This document shows, one piece after another, positions 16,109 to 24,454 of a stretch of 38,943 nucleotides of DNA (within the stretch, counting starts at the first letter, position 1; each line of letters opens with the position of its first letter). The stretch is taken from contig NZ_LGHL01000077.1 in the NCBI RefSeq assembly GCF_001908205.1, forward strand, positions 1-38,943, in the 5' to 3' direction. Made by a program: the position numbers and the translations under genes. Below the pieces are notes generated by a model. It saw only the letters and a list, made by a program, of their open reading frames with translations. It was not told where the DNA came from and made no database searches. Source of the DNA: Bradyrhizobium sp. NAS80.1. Its GTDB lineage: Bacteria > Pseudomonadota > Alphaproteobacteria > Rhizobiales > Xanthobacteraceae.

Positions 16109-17365
16109 TCAGCTATCGCTGGATCGCCGGTCGGGCGCCATTCTTGGCAGGATGAGCTGAAACCTCGTGCCCGCGCCGGGCTTGCTCTCAAGCCGGAGCT
16201 GTCCGCCCAATCGATCGACGACGATGCTGTGGACGATATGCAGACCGAGGCCGCTCGCGCCGTCATGCCGGCGCGTGGTGAAGAATGGGTCGAAGGCCCG
16301 CCGCTCCACGTCGGGAGCCATGCCGCAGCCGTCGTCGGCAAACAGCAGCTCAACCTGCGCATGGTCGACAGCACGGAGCGAGACGTTGATACTCCCGGTC
16401 TCGCCGCTGGAAAACGCATGCGTCATCGAGTTGACTGCAAGATTGGTGAGCACCTGACCGAAAGGCCCGGGGTAGCTGTCCATGACAAGGCCAGGTTCGC
16501 TGTGGAGACTGAGTGCGATATCGCGCGTTCGCAGTTGCCGTTCGAACTGCGAGAGAACCTGGCCTGTCAGCTCGCCGGCGTCGAAGCTACGCCGATGTGG
16601 CTCGGTCTGATCGGCCGCCACCTGCTTGAAGGACTGCACCCGCTCGGCGGCGCGGTCGAGATTCGTGACCAGCTGTGCCGAAGCATCCCTGACCAGCTCC
16701 AGAAATCCTGTCAATGTCGAACGCTTGAGATTGCCCCGCGCGACCTCCGCGGCGAACTGCTCGGCCTTGCGCTGCAGCGTCGAGGCCACCGTCAGGCTGC
16801 TGCCGAGCGGCGTGTTGATCTCGTGCGCGACACCGGCAACCATGCGCCCCAGCGCAGCCAGCTTTTCCGCCTCGACCAGGGTGGCCTGGACATCGCGCAA
16901 ATGGCGAAGCGCGGTCTCGGCGGCATCCTTGGCGCTGCGGATTTCCCGCTCGGCGCGCTTGCGCTCGGTGATCTCTTCCGCCGCCACGTTGACCGCGACA
17001 ATTTCACCATTGGGCATTCGCAGTGGATGCCAATAGGTGACCCAGGAGCGCTCCTCGAGCTGATCGGCCCGTTGCCCCGCCACCTCGATTCCGATCACGG
17101 GTTCTCCCGTGGCGACGATCGAGCGCACAATTTGCTCGACAGAATCCGCCAGTGCAGGCACGCAGTCTCTGACGGTACGCCCGAGATGGCCCTCGACGGA
17201 TATGCCACAGATTTCGGTCAGACGCTGGTTGATAAGCAGGTATCGGCAGTCCAGCGACAGACAGGCCAACCCGATCGGGGCGGTATCGTAGATCAGTTGC
17301 AACGCCGGCAATGTCGAGACCAGCAGCACCTCTGAAGCCGGCGATGACCTCACTGTACTTGTCAC
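16109..17365 (-). CDS. Soluble PAS-domain sensor histidine kinase
   Basis: This 418-residue histidine kinase has no membrane segment. It has a PAS domain (about 18-135), a short coiled coil (about 135-168), a dimerisation/phosphoacceptor domain with His181 in GVAHEINTPLG, and an ATPase domain with N-box Asn308/Asn312, G1 DDGCGM at 344-349 and G2 GASGLGLHI at 369-377. The start is a GTG at 17365, with a purine-rich GGGGA upstream. No response regulator is encoded nearby, so its partner is elsewhere. A perfect FNR/FixK palindrome about 67 bases upstream and the nor operon beside it suggest a role in oxygen, redox or NO signalling. The sensed signal cannot be told: no haem-binding FixL-type His was identified with confidence. 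Confidence 0.88.
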   Translation of the reverse strand: MTSTVRSSPASEVLLVSTLPALQLIYDTAPIGLACLSLDCRYLLINQRLTEICGISVEGHLGRTVRDCVPALADSVEQIVRSIVATGEPVIGIEVAGQRADQLEERSWVTYWHPLRMPNGEIVAVNVAAEEITERKRAEREIRSAKDAAETALRHLRDVQATLVEAEKLAALGRMVAGVAHEINTPLGSSLTVASTLQRKAEQFAAEVARGNLKRSTLTGFLELVRDASAQLVTNLDRAAERVQSFKQVAADQTEPHRRSFDAGELTGQVLSQFERQLRTRDIALSLHSEPGLVMDSYPGPFGQVLTNLAVNSMTHAFSSGETGSINVSLRAVDHAQVELLFADDGCGMAPDVERRAFDPFFTTRRHDGASGLGLHIVHSIVVDRLGGQLRLESKPGAGTRFQLILPRMAPDRRSSDS

Positions 17366-17425
17366 TCAGGTTCCCCGCGATCCCTTGCGCCAACCGCATG
17401 AGATTAGCATGGAATTGGCCACAGG

Positions 17426-17439
17426 TTGATCTAGATCAA
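17426..17439. promoter_or_regulatory. Perfect FNR/FixK palindrome upstream of the histidine kinase
   Basis: TTGATCTAGATCAA is a 14-base perfect palindrome that matches the FNR/FixK consensus TTGAT-N4-ATCAA exactly. Its centre lies about 67 bases before the kinase GTG, so a class II position would give a start near 17391. The other flanking gene, gguB, ends into this region, so the kinase is the only plausible target. Confidence 0.7.
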
Positions 17440-17515
17440 CAATACACGTCGGGCAGGTGTTGTCTCAAGCTGGAACACATCCCGAGGCCTCAGGGAACCG
17501 GTAGGGGACAGCGGC

Positions 17516-17578
17516 CCCGGATTGCGCGGAGCCTGTCATCGGGCGGCGCTTCGCGCCGACCCGTTGGCTCCATCCGGG
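17516..17578. repeat. Inverted repeat between the kinase promoter and gguB
   Basis: CCCGGAT (17516-17522) pairs with ATCCGGG (17572-17578), and between them GGCGC-TTC-GCGCC (17545-17557) forms a hairpin. The outer sequence resembles the GTAGCCCGGATGGAG...ATCCGGG elements repeated in Bradyrhizobium genomes (recalled, not searched). It lies just after the gguB stop and may end that transcript. Confidence 0.5.
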
Positions 17579-17588
17579 CTACGCAGCG

Positions 17589-18779
17589 TCACCGCCGCTG
17601 ATTATACACGTCGATGCAGACGGCCCCGAGCAGCACCAGGCCCTTGATGACCTGCTGGTAGTCGATGCCGATGCCGAGGATGGACATGCCGTTGTTCATC
17701 ACCCCCATGATCATGGCGCCGACCACGGCGCCGCCGACGCGCCCGACCCCGCCATAGGCCGAGGCACCGCCGATGAAGCAGGCGGCGATGACGTCGAGCT
17801 CGAAGCCGAGGCCCGCCTTCGGCGTCGCGGTGTTGAGGCGCGCGGCGAAGACAAGGCCGGCGAGCGCGGCGAGCACGCCCATGTTGACGAAGGTGAGGAA
17901 GGTCAGCCGCTCGGTCTTGATGCCCGAGAGCTTGGCGGCTTTGGCGTTGCCGCCGACCGCATAGATCTGGCGGCCGATCACTGTACGGCGGGTAACGAAA
18001 CCGTAGAGCGCGATCAGGGCACTCATGATCACCAGCACGTTCGGCAGGCCGCGATAGGTCGCGATCAGATAGGTGAAGTAAAGCACCGCGCAGGCCAGCA
18101 CGATGCTCTTGCCGAGAAAGAACGCATAGGGCTCGACCTCGATCCCGTGCGACTGCTCGCGCGCGCGGCTTTTGGCGCTGGCATAGACGAGGCCGAGCGC
18201 GAGCACCGCCCCGATCAGCATCGATGTCGGATGCAGCGTGCCGGCTTCAGGCAGCAGTTCCGGAATGAAGCCCGACGACAATTTCTGGAACGTCGGCGGG
18301 AACGGTCCGAGTGATTGGCCCTGCAACACCGCGAGCGCAAGACCCTTGAACACCAGCATGCCGGCCAGCGTCACGATGAAGGATGGGATCTTGAAATAAG
18401 CGACCCAATAACCTTGCGCCGCGCCAATGGCAGCGCCGACCGCGAGGCAGGCGATGAAGGCGAGCGTGTAGTCGACCTTGTAGGTCACCATGAGCAAGGC
18501 GGCCACGGCACCGACGAAGCCCGCCACCGAACCAACCGACAAGTCGATATGTCCGGTCACGATCACCAGCAGCATGCCCAGCGCCATGATGACGATGTAG
18601 CTGTTCTGCAGCACCAGATTGGTGAGGTTGAGCGGCTGGAGCAGCGTTCCGCCGGTCATGACCTGGAAGAACAACATGATCGCAATCAACGACAGCAGCA
18701 TGCCGTAATTGCGCAGATTGTTTTTGATGAAGCTACCGTGCCGGCGCTCCTCGGGCAGCGAAACCGCCTTGTCGGTCAT
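17589..18779 (-). CDS. gguB: GguB/MmsB-type ABC permease for multiple monosaccharides
   Basis: This 396-residue membrane protein of the CUT2 (RbsC/XylH) class has about ten helices. It contains the family motif GHIDLSVGSVAGFVGAVAA near 85-105 and FIGGASAYGGVGRVGGAVVGA near the C-terminus. It forms the homodimeric channel of the ChvE-GguAB importer, which takes up several aldoses in rhizobia and agrobacteria, including glucose, galactose, arabinose and xylose. Its ATG overlaps the gguA stop (ATGA), so translation is coupled. It is the last gene of the sugar operon. Confidence 0.92.
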   Translation of the reverse strand: MTDKAVSLPEERRHGSFIKNNLRNYGMLLSLIAIMLFFQVMTGGTLLQPLNLTNLVLQNSYIVIMALGMLLVIVTGHIDLSVGSVAGFVGAVAALLMVTYKVDYTLAFIACLAVGAAIGAAQGYWVAYFKIPSFIVTLAGMLVFKGLALAVLQGQSLGPFPPTFQKLSSGFIPELLPEAGTLHPTSMLIGAVLALGLVYASAKSRAREQSHGIEVEPYAFFLGKSIVLACAVLYFTYLIATYRGLPNVLVIMSALIALYGFVTRRTVIGRQIYAVGGNAKAAKLSGIKTERLTFLTFVNMGVLAALAGLVFAARLNTATPKAGLGFELDVIAACFIGGASAYGGVGRVGGAVVGAMIMGVMNNGMSILGIGIDYQQVIKGLVLLGAVCIDVYNQRR

Positions 18780-20353
18780 GGCTGCGATCCTCCCATTTCC
18801 GCGGCCTCAGGCGCGCCGCTGCCAAAGTTTCTATTGTTACGCATGATGGCGCGCATAATCTTTTCCTGTGTCGCTTCAGCGCCCGGGAACTCGCCGACGA
18901 AGGCGCCGTCGTTCATGACACAGATGCGGTCGCAGATGCCGAGCAACTCTGGCATCTCCGAGGAAATCACCACCACGCCGCGGCCGGCCTCCGCAAGCTC
19001 GTTGATGATACAGTAAATCTCGTATTTGGCGCCGACATCGATGCCCCGCGTCGGCTCGTCCAGGATCAGCACCTTGGGATCGGTCATCAGCCATTTCGAC
19101 AGCACCACCTTCTGCTGGTTGCCGCCGGAGAGCTGGCCGGTCTCCTGATAAACGTCGGAGCAGCGGATGCGCATGCGGTTGCGGTAGTCGCTGGCGATCT
19201 TCAGCTCGGCGATATCGTCGATCACCCGCCCCGGTGCGACCTGGTCGAGGCTTGCGAGTGTGATGTTCTTGCGGACGTCGTCGGCGAGGATCAGCCCGAG
19301 CTGCTTGCGGTCCTCGGTGACATAGGCAAGGCCGGCGTCAATCGCGGCCGCGACGCTTGGCAACACGACCTCCCTGCCCTGGAGCCGGAGATGGCCGCTG
19401 ATGCTGGTGCCCCAGGAGCGGCCGAACAGACTCATGGCGAATTCGGTGCGGCCGGCGCCCATCAGCCCCGCAATGCCGACGACCTCACCGCGCTTCACGC
19501 TGAAATCGATGTTCTTGATCACCTGCCGCTCGGGATGAACAGGGTGATAGACCGACCAGTTCGCGACTTCGAGGACGGGCTCGCCGATCCTGGCGCTGCG
19601 CTCGGGAAAACGATGGGCGAGATCGCGGTTGACCATGCTGCGGATGATGCGGTCTTCCTGGATCGACTCGGCATGGCAGTCGATGCTGTCGACGGTGCGG
19701 CCGTCACGCAGCACAGTGATGTGGTCGGCAACGCGCGCGACCTCGTTCAGCTTATGCGAGATCAGGATCGAGCCGATGCCCTGCTCGCGGAAGGCTATGA
19801 GGCGCTCGAGCAGCGCGGCGCTGTCGGCCTCGTTGAGGCTGGCGGTCGGCTCGTCCAGGATCAGCATCCGCACTCGCTTGGACAGCGCTTTCGCAATCTC
19901 GACCAGCTGCTGCTTGCCGACGCCGAGATCGGTGATCAGCGTATCCGGCGATTCCCTCAAGCCGACCTGCGCAAGGAGTTCGCGCGTCCGCCGGTACACC
20001 GCGTCGCGATCGATTACGCCGAACTTAGACGGCGGGTGCGACAGGAAGATGTTTTCCGCGATCGACATCAGCGGGATCAGCGCCAGCTCCTGGTGGATGA
20101 TGATGATGCCGAGCGCCTCGGAATCGTTGATGTCGCGAAAACGTCGCTCCTCACCCTCGAAGACGATCGTGCCCTCGTAGCTGCCATACGGATAGACGCC
20201 GCTGAGCACCTTCATCAGCGTGGACTTGCCGGCACCGTTCTCGCCGACGAGGGCGTGGATCTGCCCGGCCTCGACCGAGAAGTTGACGTCGCGCAGCGCC
20301 TGCACACCGGCAAAGCTCTTGCTGACATTGCGCATCTCCAGCATTGCGGTCAT
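18776..20353 (-). CDS. gguA: GguA/MmsA-type ABC ATPase with two nucleotide-binding domains
   Basis: This 525-residue fused ATPase is of the CUT2 type. The first domain has an intact Walker A GENGAGKS at 37-44 and Walker B LILDEPTASLNE. The second has a degenerate P-loop (GLMGAGRTE) but an intact signature LSGGNQQK and Walker B LILDEPTRGIDVG, the usual asymmetry of RbsA/XylG/MmsA proteins. It powers ChvE-dependent sugar uptake. The ATG at 20353 has only a weak ribosome-binding site; a second ATG nine bases on is possible. A strong hairpin precedes it in the gap after chvE. Confidence 0.93.
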   Translation of the reverse strand: MTAMLEMRNVSKSFAGVQALRDVNFSVEAGQIHALVGENGAGKSTLMKVLSGVYPYGSYEGTIVFEGEERRFRDINDSEALGIIIIHQELALIPLMSIAENIFLSHPPSKFGVIDRDAVYRRTRELLAQVGLRESPDTLITDLGVGKQQLVEIAKALSKRVRMLILDEPTASLNEADSAALLERLIAFREQGIGSILISHKLNEVARVADHITVLRDGRTVDSIDCHAESIQEDRIIRSMVNRDLAHRFPERSARIGEPVLEVANWSVYHPVHPERQVIKNIDFSVKRGEVVGIAGLMGAGRTEFAMSLFGRSWGTSISGHLRLQGREVVLPSVAAAIDAGLAYVTEDRKQLGLILADDVRKNITLASLDQVAPGRVIDDIAELKIASDYRNRMRIRCSDVYQETGQLSGGNQQKVVLSKWLMTDPKVLILDEPTRGIDVGAKYEIYCIINELAEAGRGVVVISSEMPELLGICDRICVMNDGAFVGEFPGAEATQEKIMRAIMRNNRNFGSGAPEAAEMGGSQP

Positions 20354-20383
20354 CGCGTCTTGTCCCGTATCGCAGAGGAATTG

Positions 20384-20410
20384 TCCGGCAGGCGCCGCCC
20401 GCCTGCCGGA
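20384..20410 (-). other. Perfect 11-bp hairpin between chvE and gguA
   Basis: TCCGGCAGGCG (20384-20394) and CGCCTGCCGGA (20400-20410) pair perfectly around a five-base loop. It lies 14 bases after the chvE stop and about 30 before the gguA start, with no T-run. Such a hairpin usually stabilises the binding-protein part of the message so that it is in excess. Role inferred. Confidence 0.6.
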
Positions 20411-20424
20411 CCGGCCGCCTCACC

Positions 20425-21498
20425 TCACTGGAATTGCGACTTCTTGTAGTAACCGCTGTCGACCAGGACCTTCTCCCAGTTGTCCTTGTAGACCACGACC
20501 GGCTTGAGCAGGTAGGACGGCACGGTCTTCACGCCGTTCTCGTAGGTCTTGGTGTCGTTGACCGTGACCTGCTTGCCGGCGAGCGCCGCGTCGACCATGT
20601 CGGCGGTCACCTTGGCGAGGTCGCGGGTGTCCTTGAAGATGGTCGAGTACTGATCGCCGCGCAGCATCGCCTTGATCGAGGGTACCTCGGCATCCTGGCC
20701 CGAGATAACAGGCATCGGCTGGTCGGCGCTGCCATAGCCGACCCCCTTCAGCGAGGAGATGATGCCGATCGAAAGGCCGTCATAGGGCGACAGCACGGCG
20801 TTGACCTTCTTGTTGCCGTAGTAAGCGCTAAGCAGATTGTCCATGCGGGCCTGTGCGGTGGCACCGTCCCAGCGGAGCGTAGCGACCTTGTCCATGCCCA
20901 TTTGGCCCGAGGCGACAACGAGCTTGCCGCTGTCGATGTAGGGCTTCAGCACGCTCATCGCGCCGTTGTAGAAAAAGTAGGCGTTGTTGTCGTCGGGCGA
21001 GCCGCCGAACAGCTCGATGTTGAACGGACCCTTGCCCTCCTTCAGGCCGAGCCCCTTCTCGATCGACTGCGCCTGGAGCACGCCGACCTGGAAATTGTCG
21101 AAGGTCGCGTAATAGTCGACATTCGGCGTGCCGCGGATCAGGCGGTCATAGGCGATCACGGTGATGCCCTTGGCCTTGGCCTGCTTGAGCACGTCGGAGA
21201 GCGTAGTGCCGTCGATCGCGGCGATCACCAGCGCCTTGGCGCCCTTGGTCACCATGTTCTCGACCTGCGAGAGCTGGTTCGGAATGTCGTCCTCGGCATA
21301 TTGCAGGTCGGTGTTGTAGCCGCGCTCCTTCAGAACCTTGACCATGTTGTTGCCGTCGTCGATCCAGCGCGCAGAGGATTTGGTCGGCATGGCGATGCCG
21401 ACGGTCGGCTTGTCCTGGGCGGACACAGTTACGCCCGCGGCCATAGTCGCAGCGCCGGCCAGTGCCAACGCGAGAAAGGTCGTCTTCAGTTTCAGCAT
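20425..21498 (-). CDS. chvE: ChvE-like periplasmic multiple-sugar-binding protein
   Basis: This 357-residue periplasmic binding protein is of the pentose/hexose class. Its signal peptide MLKLKTTFLALALAGAATMA is predicted to be cleaved near residue 27 (TVSA, before QDKPTVGIAMPTKSSARW). ChvE homologues bind D-galactose, L-arabinose, D-glucose and related sugars; in Agrobacterium ChvE also feeds the VirA/VirG system, for which nothing is present here. GGGAG lies six bases before the ATG. It follows the lactonase gene after 72 bases and precedes gguA-gguB, so uptake and periplasm-to-cytoplasm oxidation of the same aldoses are encoded together. Confidence 0.92.
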   Translation of the reverse strand: MLKLKTTFLALALAGAATMAAGVTVSAQDKPTVGIAMPTKSSARWIDDGNNMVKVLKERGYNTDLQYAEDDIPNQLSQVENMVTKGAKALVIAAIDGTTLSDVLKQAKAKGITVIAYDRLIRGTPNVDYYATFDNFQVGVLQAQSIEKGLGLKEGKGPFNIELFGGSPDDNNAYFFYNGAMSVLKPYIDSGKLVVASGQMGMDKVATLRWDGATAQARMDNLLSAYYGNKKVNAVLSPYDGLSIGIISSLKGVGYGSADQPMPVISGQDAEVPSIKAMLRGDQYSTIFKDTRDLAKVTADMVDAALAGKQVTVNDTKTYENGVKTVPSYLLKPVVVYKDNWEKVLVDSGYYKKSQFQ

Positions 21499-21570
21499 GT
21501 TTCACTCCCTTGGGTGTCAGACTGTTTTTCGTGTCGTCGAGAACGTTGGTCGTGGGCGGCTCCGGGTCTC

Positions 21571-22452
21571 CTATGCGAGCTTGACGTCGGGCTCCGCGCG
21601 ACCGTGCGCGGATGCCTCCAATAGAAAAGTGCAGCCGGCTTGCGGATCGGCGGAGCGCGCCGCCTCGTCCATGTCCTGCCAAGCCGAGGTGACGAGGAGG
21701 CGCGACAAGTCGGGACCGACGAAGGCCGGGCAACTCGCCTGCTTTGCCGGCACGCTTAGTGAGCGCAGACGCCCGCCTTGCGGAGAGTAGACATCAATAC
21801 GGCTGGCGCCCCAGCACGCGTTCCAGATTTGCCCGTCGGCGTCGCACACCGAGCCGTCGAGGCCGCCGATGCCGATGTGGCGCAGCAGCACCTCTGGATC
21901 GCCTCGCGGCAAACCGGTCGCGGGATTGAGCGGCACCGCGTAGAGCACCGCGCGCGCGGTGTCGGCGAAGTAGCCAATGGCTCCATCCGGCGAGAAGCAG
22001 ATCGAGTTGGGAATGCTGATGCCGGGAAACAGCGTCAGGATCTTGCCGCGGTGGAACGCGTAGATGGCGCCTGCACCCGGCTCGGCCTTGCGGCCCATGG
22101 TGCCGATCCAGAATGTGCCGGACTGATGCACACGGGCATCGTTGGACCGGGTCGCGGGATTGTCGGCTTCGAGCGGACAGAGCAGCGTCATCGCGCCATC
22201 GGCAAGCGTGCGGACGTAGAGACCGTCCTCGGCGACGATCAACTGGCGTTCGGCATCGATGCGCCCGAGCGCACTCGCCATCCGGCCGAGCGTGTGGACG
22301 CGGATCGCGCCGCTGCCGAGATGCGCCTCGAACAGCCGCTCCTCGCGGATATCGAACCACCAGGCCGTGTCGGAGGTCGCGTCATAGGTCGGACCTTCAC
22401 CGAGGTGGCAAGGCTCCGTGGAGAGAACGGATGTCGGCACCTGTTCCATCAT
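21571..22452 (-). CDS. SMP-30/regucalcin-family aldonolactonase
   Basis: This 293-residue six-bladed beta-propeller lactonase belongs to the SMP-30/gluconolactonase family. The metal-site residues appear as Glu19 (LGEGPTYD), Asn104 (SNDARVHQSG), Asn149 (ISIPNSICFS) and Asp199 (GGLDGSVCDADG). It should open the galactono- or arabinonolactone made by the dehydrogenase two genes upstream. The ATG overlaps the epimerase stop (ATGATGG), a four-base overlap indicating coupled translation. A regucalcin role unrelated to sugars is unlikely in this operon. Confidence 0.88.
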   Translation of the reverse strand: MMEQVPTSVLSTEPCHLGEGPTYDATSDTAWWFDIREERLFEAHLGSGAIRVHTLGRMASALGRIDAERQLIVAEDGLYVRTLADGAMTLLCPLEADNPATRSNDARVHQSGTFWIGTMGRKAEPGAGAIYAFHRGKILTLFPGISIPNSICFSPDGAIGYFADTARAVLYAVPLNPATGLPRGDPEVLLRHIGIGGLDGSVCDADGQIWNACWGASRIDVYSPQGGRLRSLSVPAKQASCPAFVGPDLSRLLVTSAWQDMDEAARSADPQAGCTFLLEASAHGRAEPDVKLA

Positions 22453-23525
22453 GGCGACCTCACCGCAAAGCGATAGACCGTGTGATGGCGATAGACCTCA
22501 CCGGGCGCAAGGCGTGGGCTCGGGAAATCCGGCCGGTTCGGCGCGTCAGGCCAGATGTGCGGCTCCAGGCAAATAGCATCCGACTGGCGATACAGCTTGC
22601 CGCCCTTCCCCGAAATTGTGCCGTCGAGATAATTGCCGGAATAGACTTGGAGGCCAGGCTGATCGGTAAGGAGCTCCATAACGCGCCCAGAGCGTGGTGC
22701 TTCCAGTCGCGCCGCGAGAGCGAGCCTGCCGTCGCGCCCGAGACAGTAGGTGTGGTCGTAGCCTTTGCCGTTGTGCAATTGCTGATCGTTCTCGCGGATG
22801 CGCGCGCCAACGGCCTGGGCGTTGCGAAAATCGAACGGCGTGCCGGCCACCGCGCGCGGTGGCTCCGGCAGCGGGATCGCGGTCGGATCAATCGCGAGAA
22901 AATGTTCGGCGGCGACCATCAAGCGGTGGTCGAGAATGGGCGTGCCTGACGTCGCGCCTTCCAGATTGAAGAAGCTGTGATTGGTCAGGTTGACGATGGT
23001 CGGCCGGTCCGTTCGCGCTTCCATGCTGAGCGACAGCTCGGTCGGGCCGGTGACGCGATAGGTCAGGCGCACGTCGAGCCGGCCGGGATAGTTCTCTTCA
23101 CCGTGCGGACTGACATAGGTCAGCGTCACAGCGGGCTCGGCGCTATCATCGATGCTGGCGATCTCCCAGAGCTTGCAGTCGAACCCGTCGAGACCGCCGT
23201 GCAGCGCGTTGGGGCCGTTGTTGACTGGAAGCTGCACCGTCTCGCCATCGAGCGAAAACTGTCCCTTGGCGATGCGGTTGGCGTAGCGGCCGACTGTGGC
23301 GCCAAAGAACTTTCGCTCGGCGAGATAGCCTGAGAACGCGTCATGGCCGAGCACGACGTCGTCGTAGCTTCCGTTCGCGTCCGGCGCGATCAACGCTTGC
23401 AGCACAGCGCCATGGGTGATGATGCGCGCCTCGAAGCCGCCCTCCCCGTGCAGCACGATGCGCTCGACGTTGCGACCGTCAGGCAGCGTTCCGAAGACGT
23501 CTTTTTTGATTTTTGGGCCAGCCAT
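22449..23525 (-). CDS. galM: Aldose 1-epimerase (mutarotase)
   Basis: This 358-residue GalM-family mutarotase contains NGPNALHGG (His109) and NLTNHSFFNLEG (His183, catalytic acid); the conserved Glu is in the C-terminal LEPHIWPDAPNRPDFPS segment. It interconverts alpha and beta anomers of aldoses so that the 1-dehydrogenase receives its preferred anomer. The ATG at 23525 begins two bases after the dehydrogenase stop and its stop overlaps the lactonase start, so the three enzymes are tightly coupled. Confidence 0.93.
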   Translation of the reverse strand: MAGPKIKKDVFGTLPDGRNVERIVLHGEGGFEARIITHGAVLQALIAPDANGSYDDVVLGHDAFSGYLAERKFFGATVGRYANRIAKGQFSLDGETVQLPVNNGPNALHGGLDGFDCKLWEIASIDDSAEPAVTLTYVSPHGEENYPGRLDVRLTYRVTGPTELSLSMEARTDRPTIVNLTNHSFFNLEGATSGTPILDHRLMVAAEHFLAIDPTAIPLPEPPRAVAGTPFDFRNAQAVGARIRENDQQLHNGKGYDHTYCLGRDGRLALAARLEAPRSGRVMELLTDQPGLQVYSGNYLDGTISGKGGKLYRQSDAICLEPHIWPDAPNRPDFPSPRLAPGEVYRHHTVYRFAVRSP

Positions 23526-23527
23526 GT

Positions 23528-24454
23528 TCAGTCCACAAACGGTTCGACCAGAGTGCGCTTGCCGAGCAGGAAGGCATCGGCGACGAGACGAAGCGGTGCC
23601 AGGTCGACGTCACTCGCGCCTGTTACGGCGAGCTTGACGAAGCGCCGGTACAACTCGCGGTATTCCTCGTCGGGGGCCTCGGCAACTGCCTTGCCGTCGA
23701 TCGCCATGCGCCTGCCACCTCCGGACAACATCATCCGGCCTCGGTCGGTTTCCACCAGGATATCCCAGCTCTGCGGCCCGGTCTGACGGAAGTCGAATTC
23801 GGCGGTAACAGGCAGACCGCCGATGTCGGTCAGCGTCAGATTTGCGGCAATCGGGGCCTCGCAATTGGACGGAAACGCAAGCTCGGCTGCGGTGACGAAG
23901 ACCGGCTTCGGCAGGATGCGGGTCAGGATCGACAGCGCGTTGATGCCGGGGTCGAACACGCCGAGCCCGCCCGGCTCCCAGATCCAGCCCTGCCCGGGAT
24001 GCCAGACGCGGACGTCCTCTTTCCAGTTGATGTGAACGGACAGGATCTGGCGTGAGGCGAGCCACGCGCGCGCCGGCTCGACCGCCGGCGCATAACGCGA
24101 ATGCCAGGTCGCAAACAGCGTGCGCTTCGCATCCGCCGCCATCGCGATCAAGGGATCGAGCTCGACAACGCCGGCGCCGGGCGGCTTCTCCAGCATGACA
24201 TGCTTACCGGCGGCGAGCGCCGCAGCCGCCTGGGCGCGGCGCACCTGTGGCGGCGTGCAGAGCGACACCGCATCGATCGGCGGCCCCTTCGCCAGCAATT
24301 CCTCGATGGTGGCAAAATGCGGCAGGTCCGGCAGCGAGGCGTTGCGGCTGGCGACGGCCGCGAGCGTCGCGCCCGGTGTCGCGGCGATCGCACCGACATG
24401 CTGGTCGCGCGCGATCTTGCCGAAGCCGACGATGGCGATACGAAGGTCCGTCAC
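23528..24454 (-). CDS. Gfo/Idh/MocA oxidoreductase, L-arabinose/D-galactose 1-dehydrogenase
   Basis: This 308-residue NAD(P)-dependent dehydrogenase has a Rossmann motif GFGKIARDQH at 10-19, EKPPG at 89-93 and WIWEPGGLGVFDPGINALSI at about 157-176. Lys90, Asp168 and Asn172 correspond to the catalytic Lys, Asp and Asn of Azospirillum brasilense L-arabinose 1-dehydrogenase, and the match across this block is very close (recalled sequence). It oxidises the aldose at C1 to the lactone, the first step of non-phosphorylative arabinose or galactose breakdown. The GTG start at 24454 overlaps the TGA that ends the intact frame of the upstream regulator. Confidence 0.9.
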   Translation of the reverse strand: MTDLRIAIVGFGKIARDQHVGAIAATPGATLAAVASRNASLPDLPHFATIEELLAKGPPIDAVSLCTPPQVRRAQAAAALAAGKHVMLEKPPGAGVVELDPLIAMAADAKRTLFATWHSRYAPAVEPARAWLASRQILSVHINWKEDVRVWHPGQGWIWEPGGLGVFDPGINALSILTRILPKPVFVTAAELAFPSNCEAPIAANLTLTDIGGLPVTAEFDFRQTGPQSWDILVETDRGRMMLSGGGRRMAIDGKAVAEAPDEEYRELYRRFVKLAVTGASDVDLAPLRLVADAFLLGKRTLVEPFVD

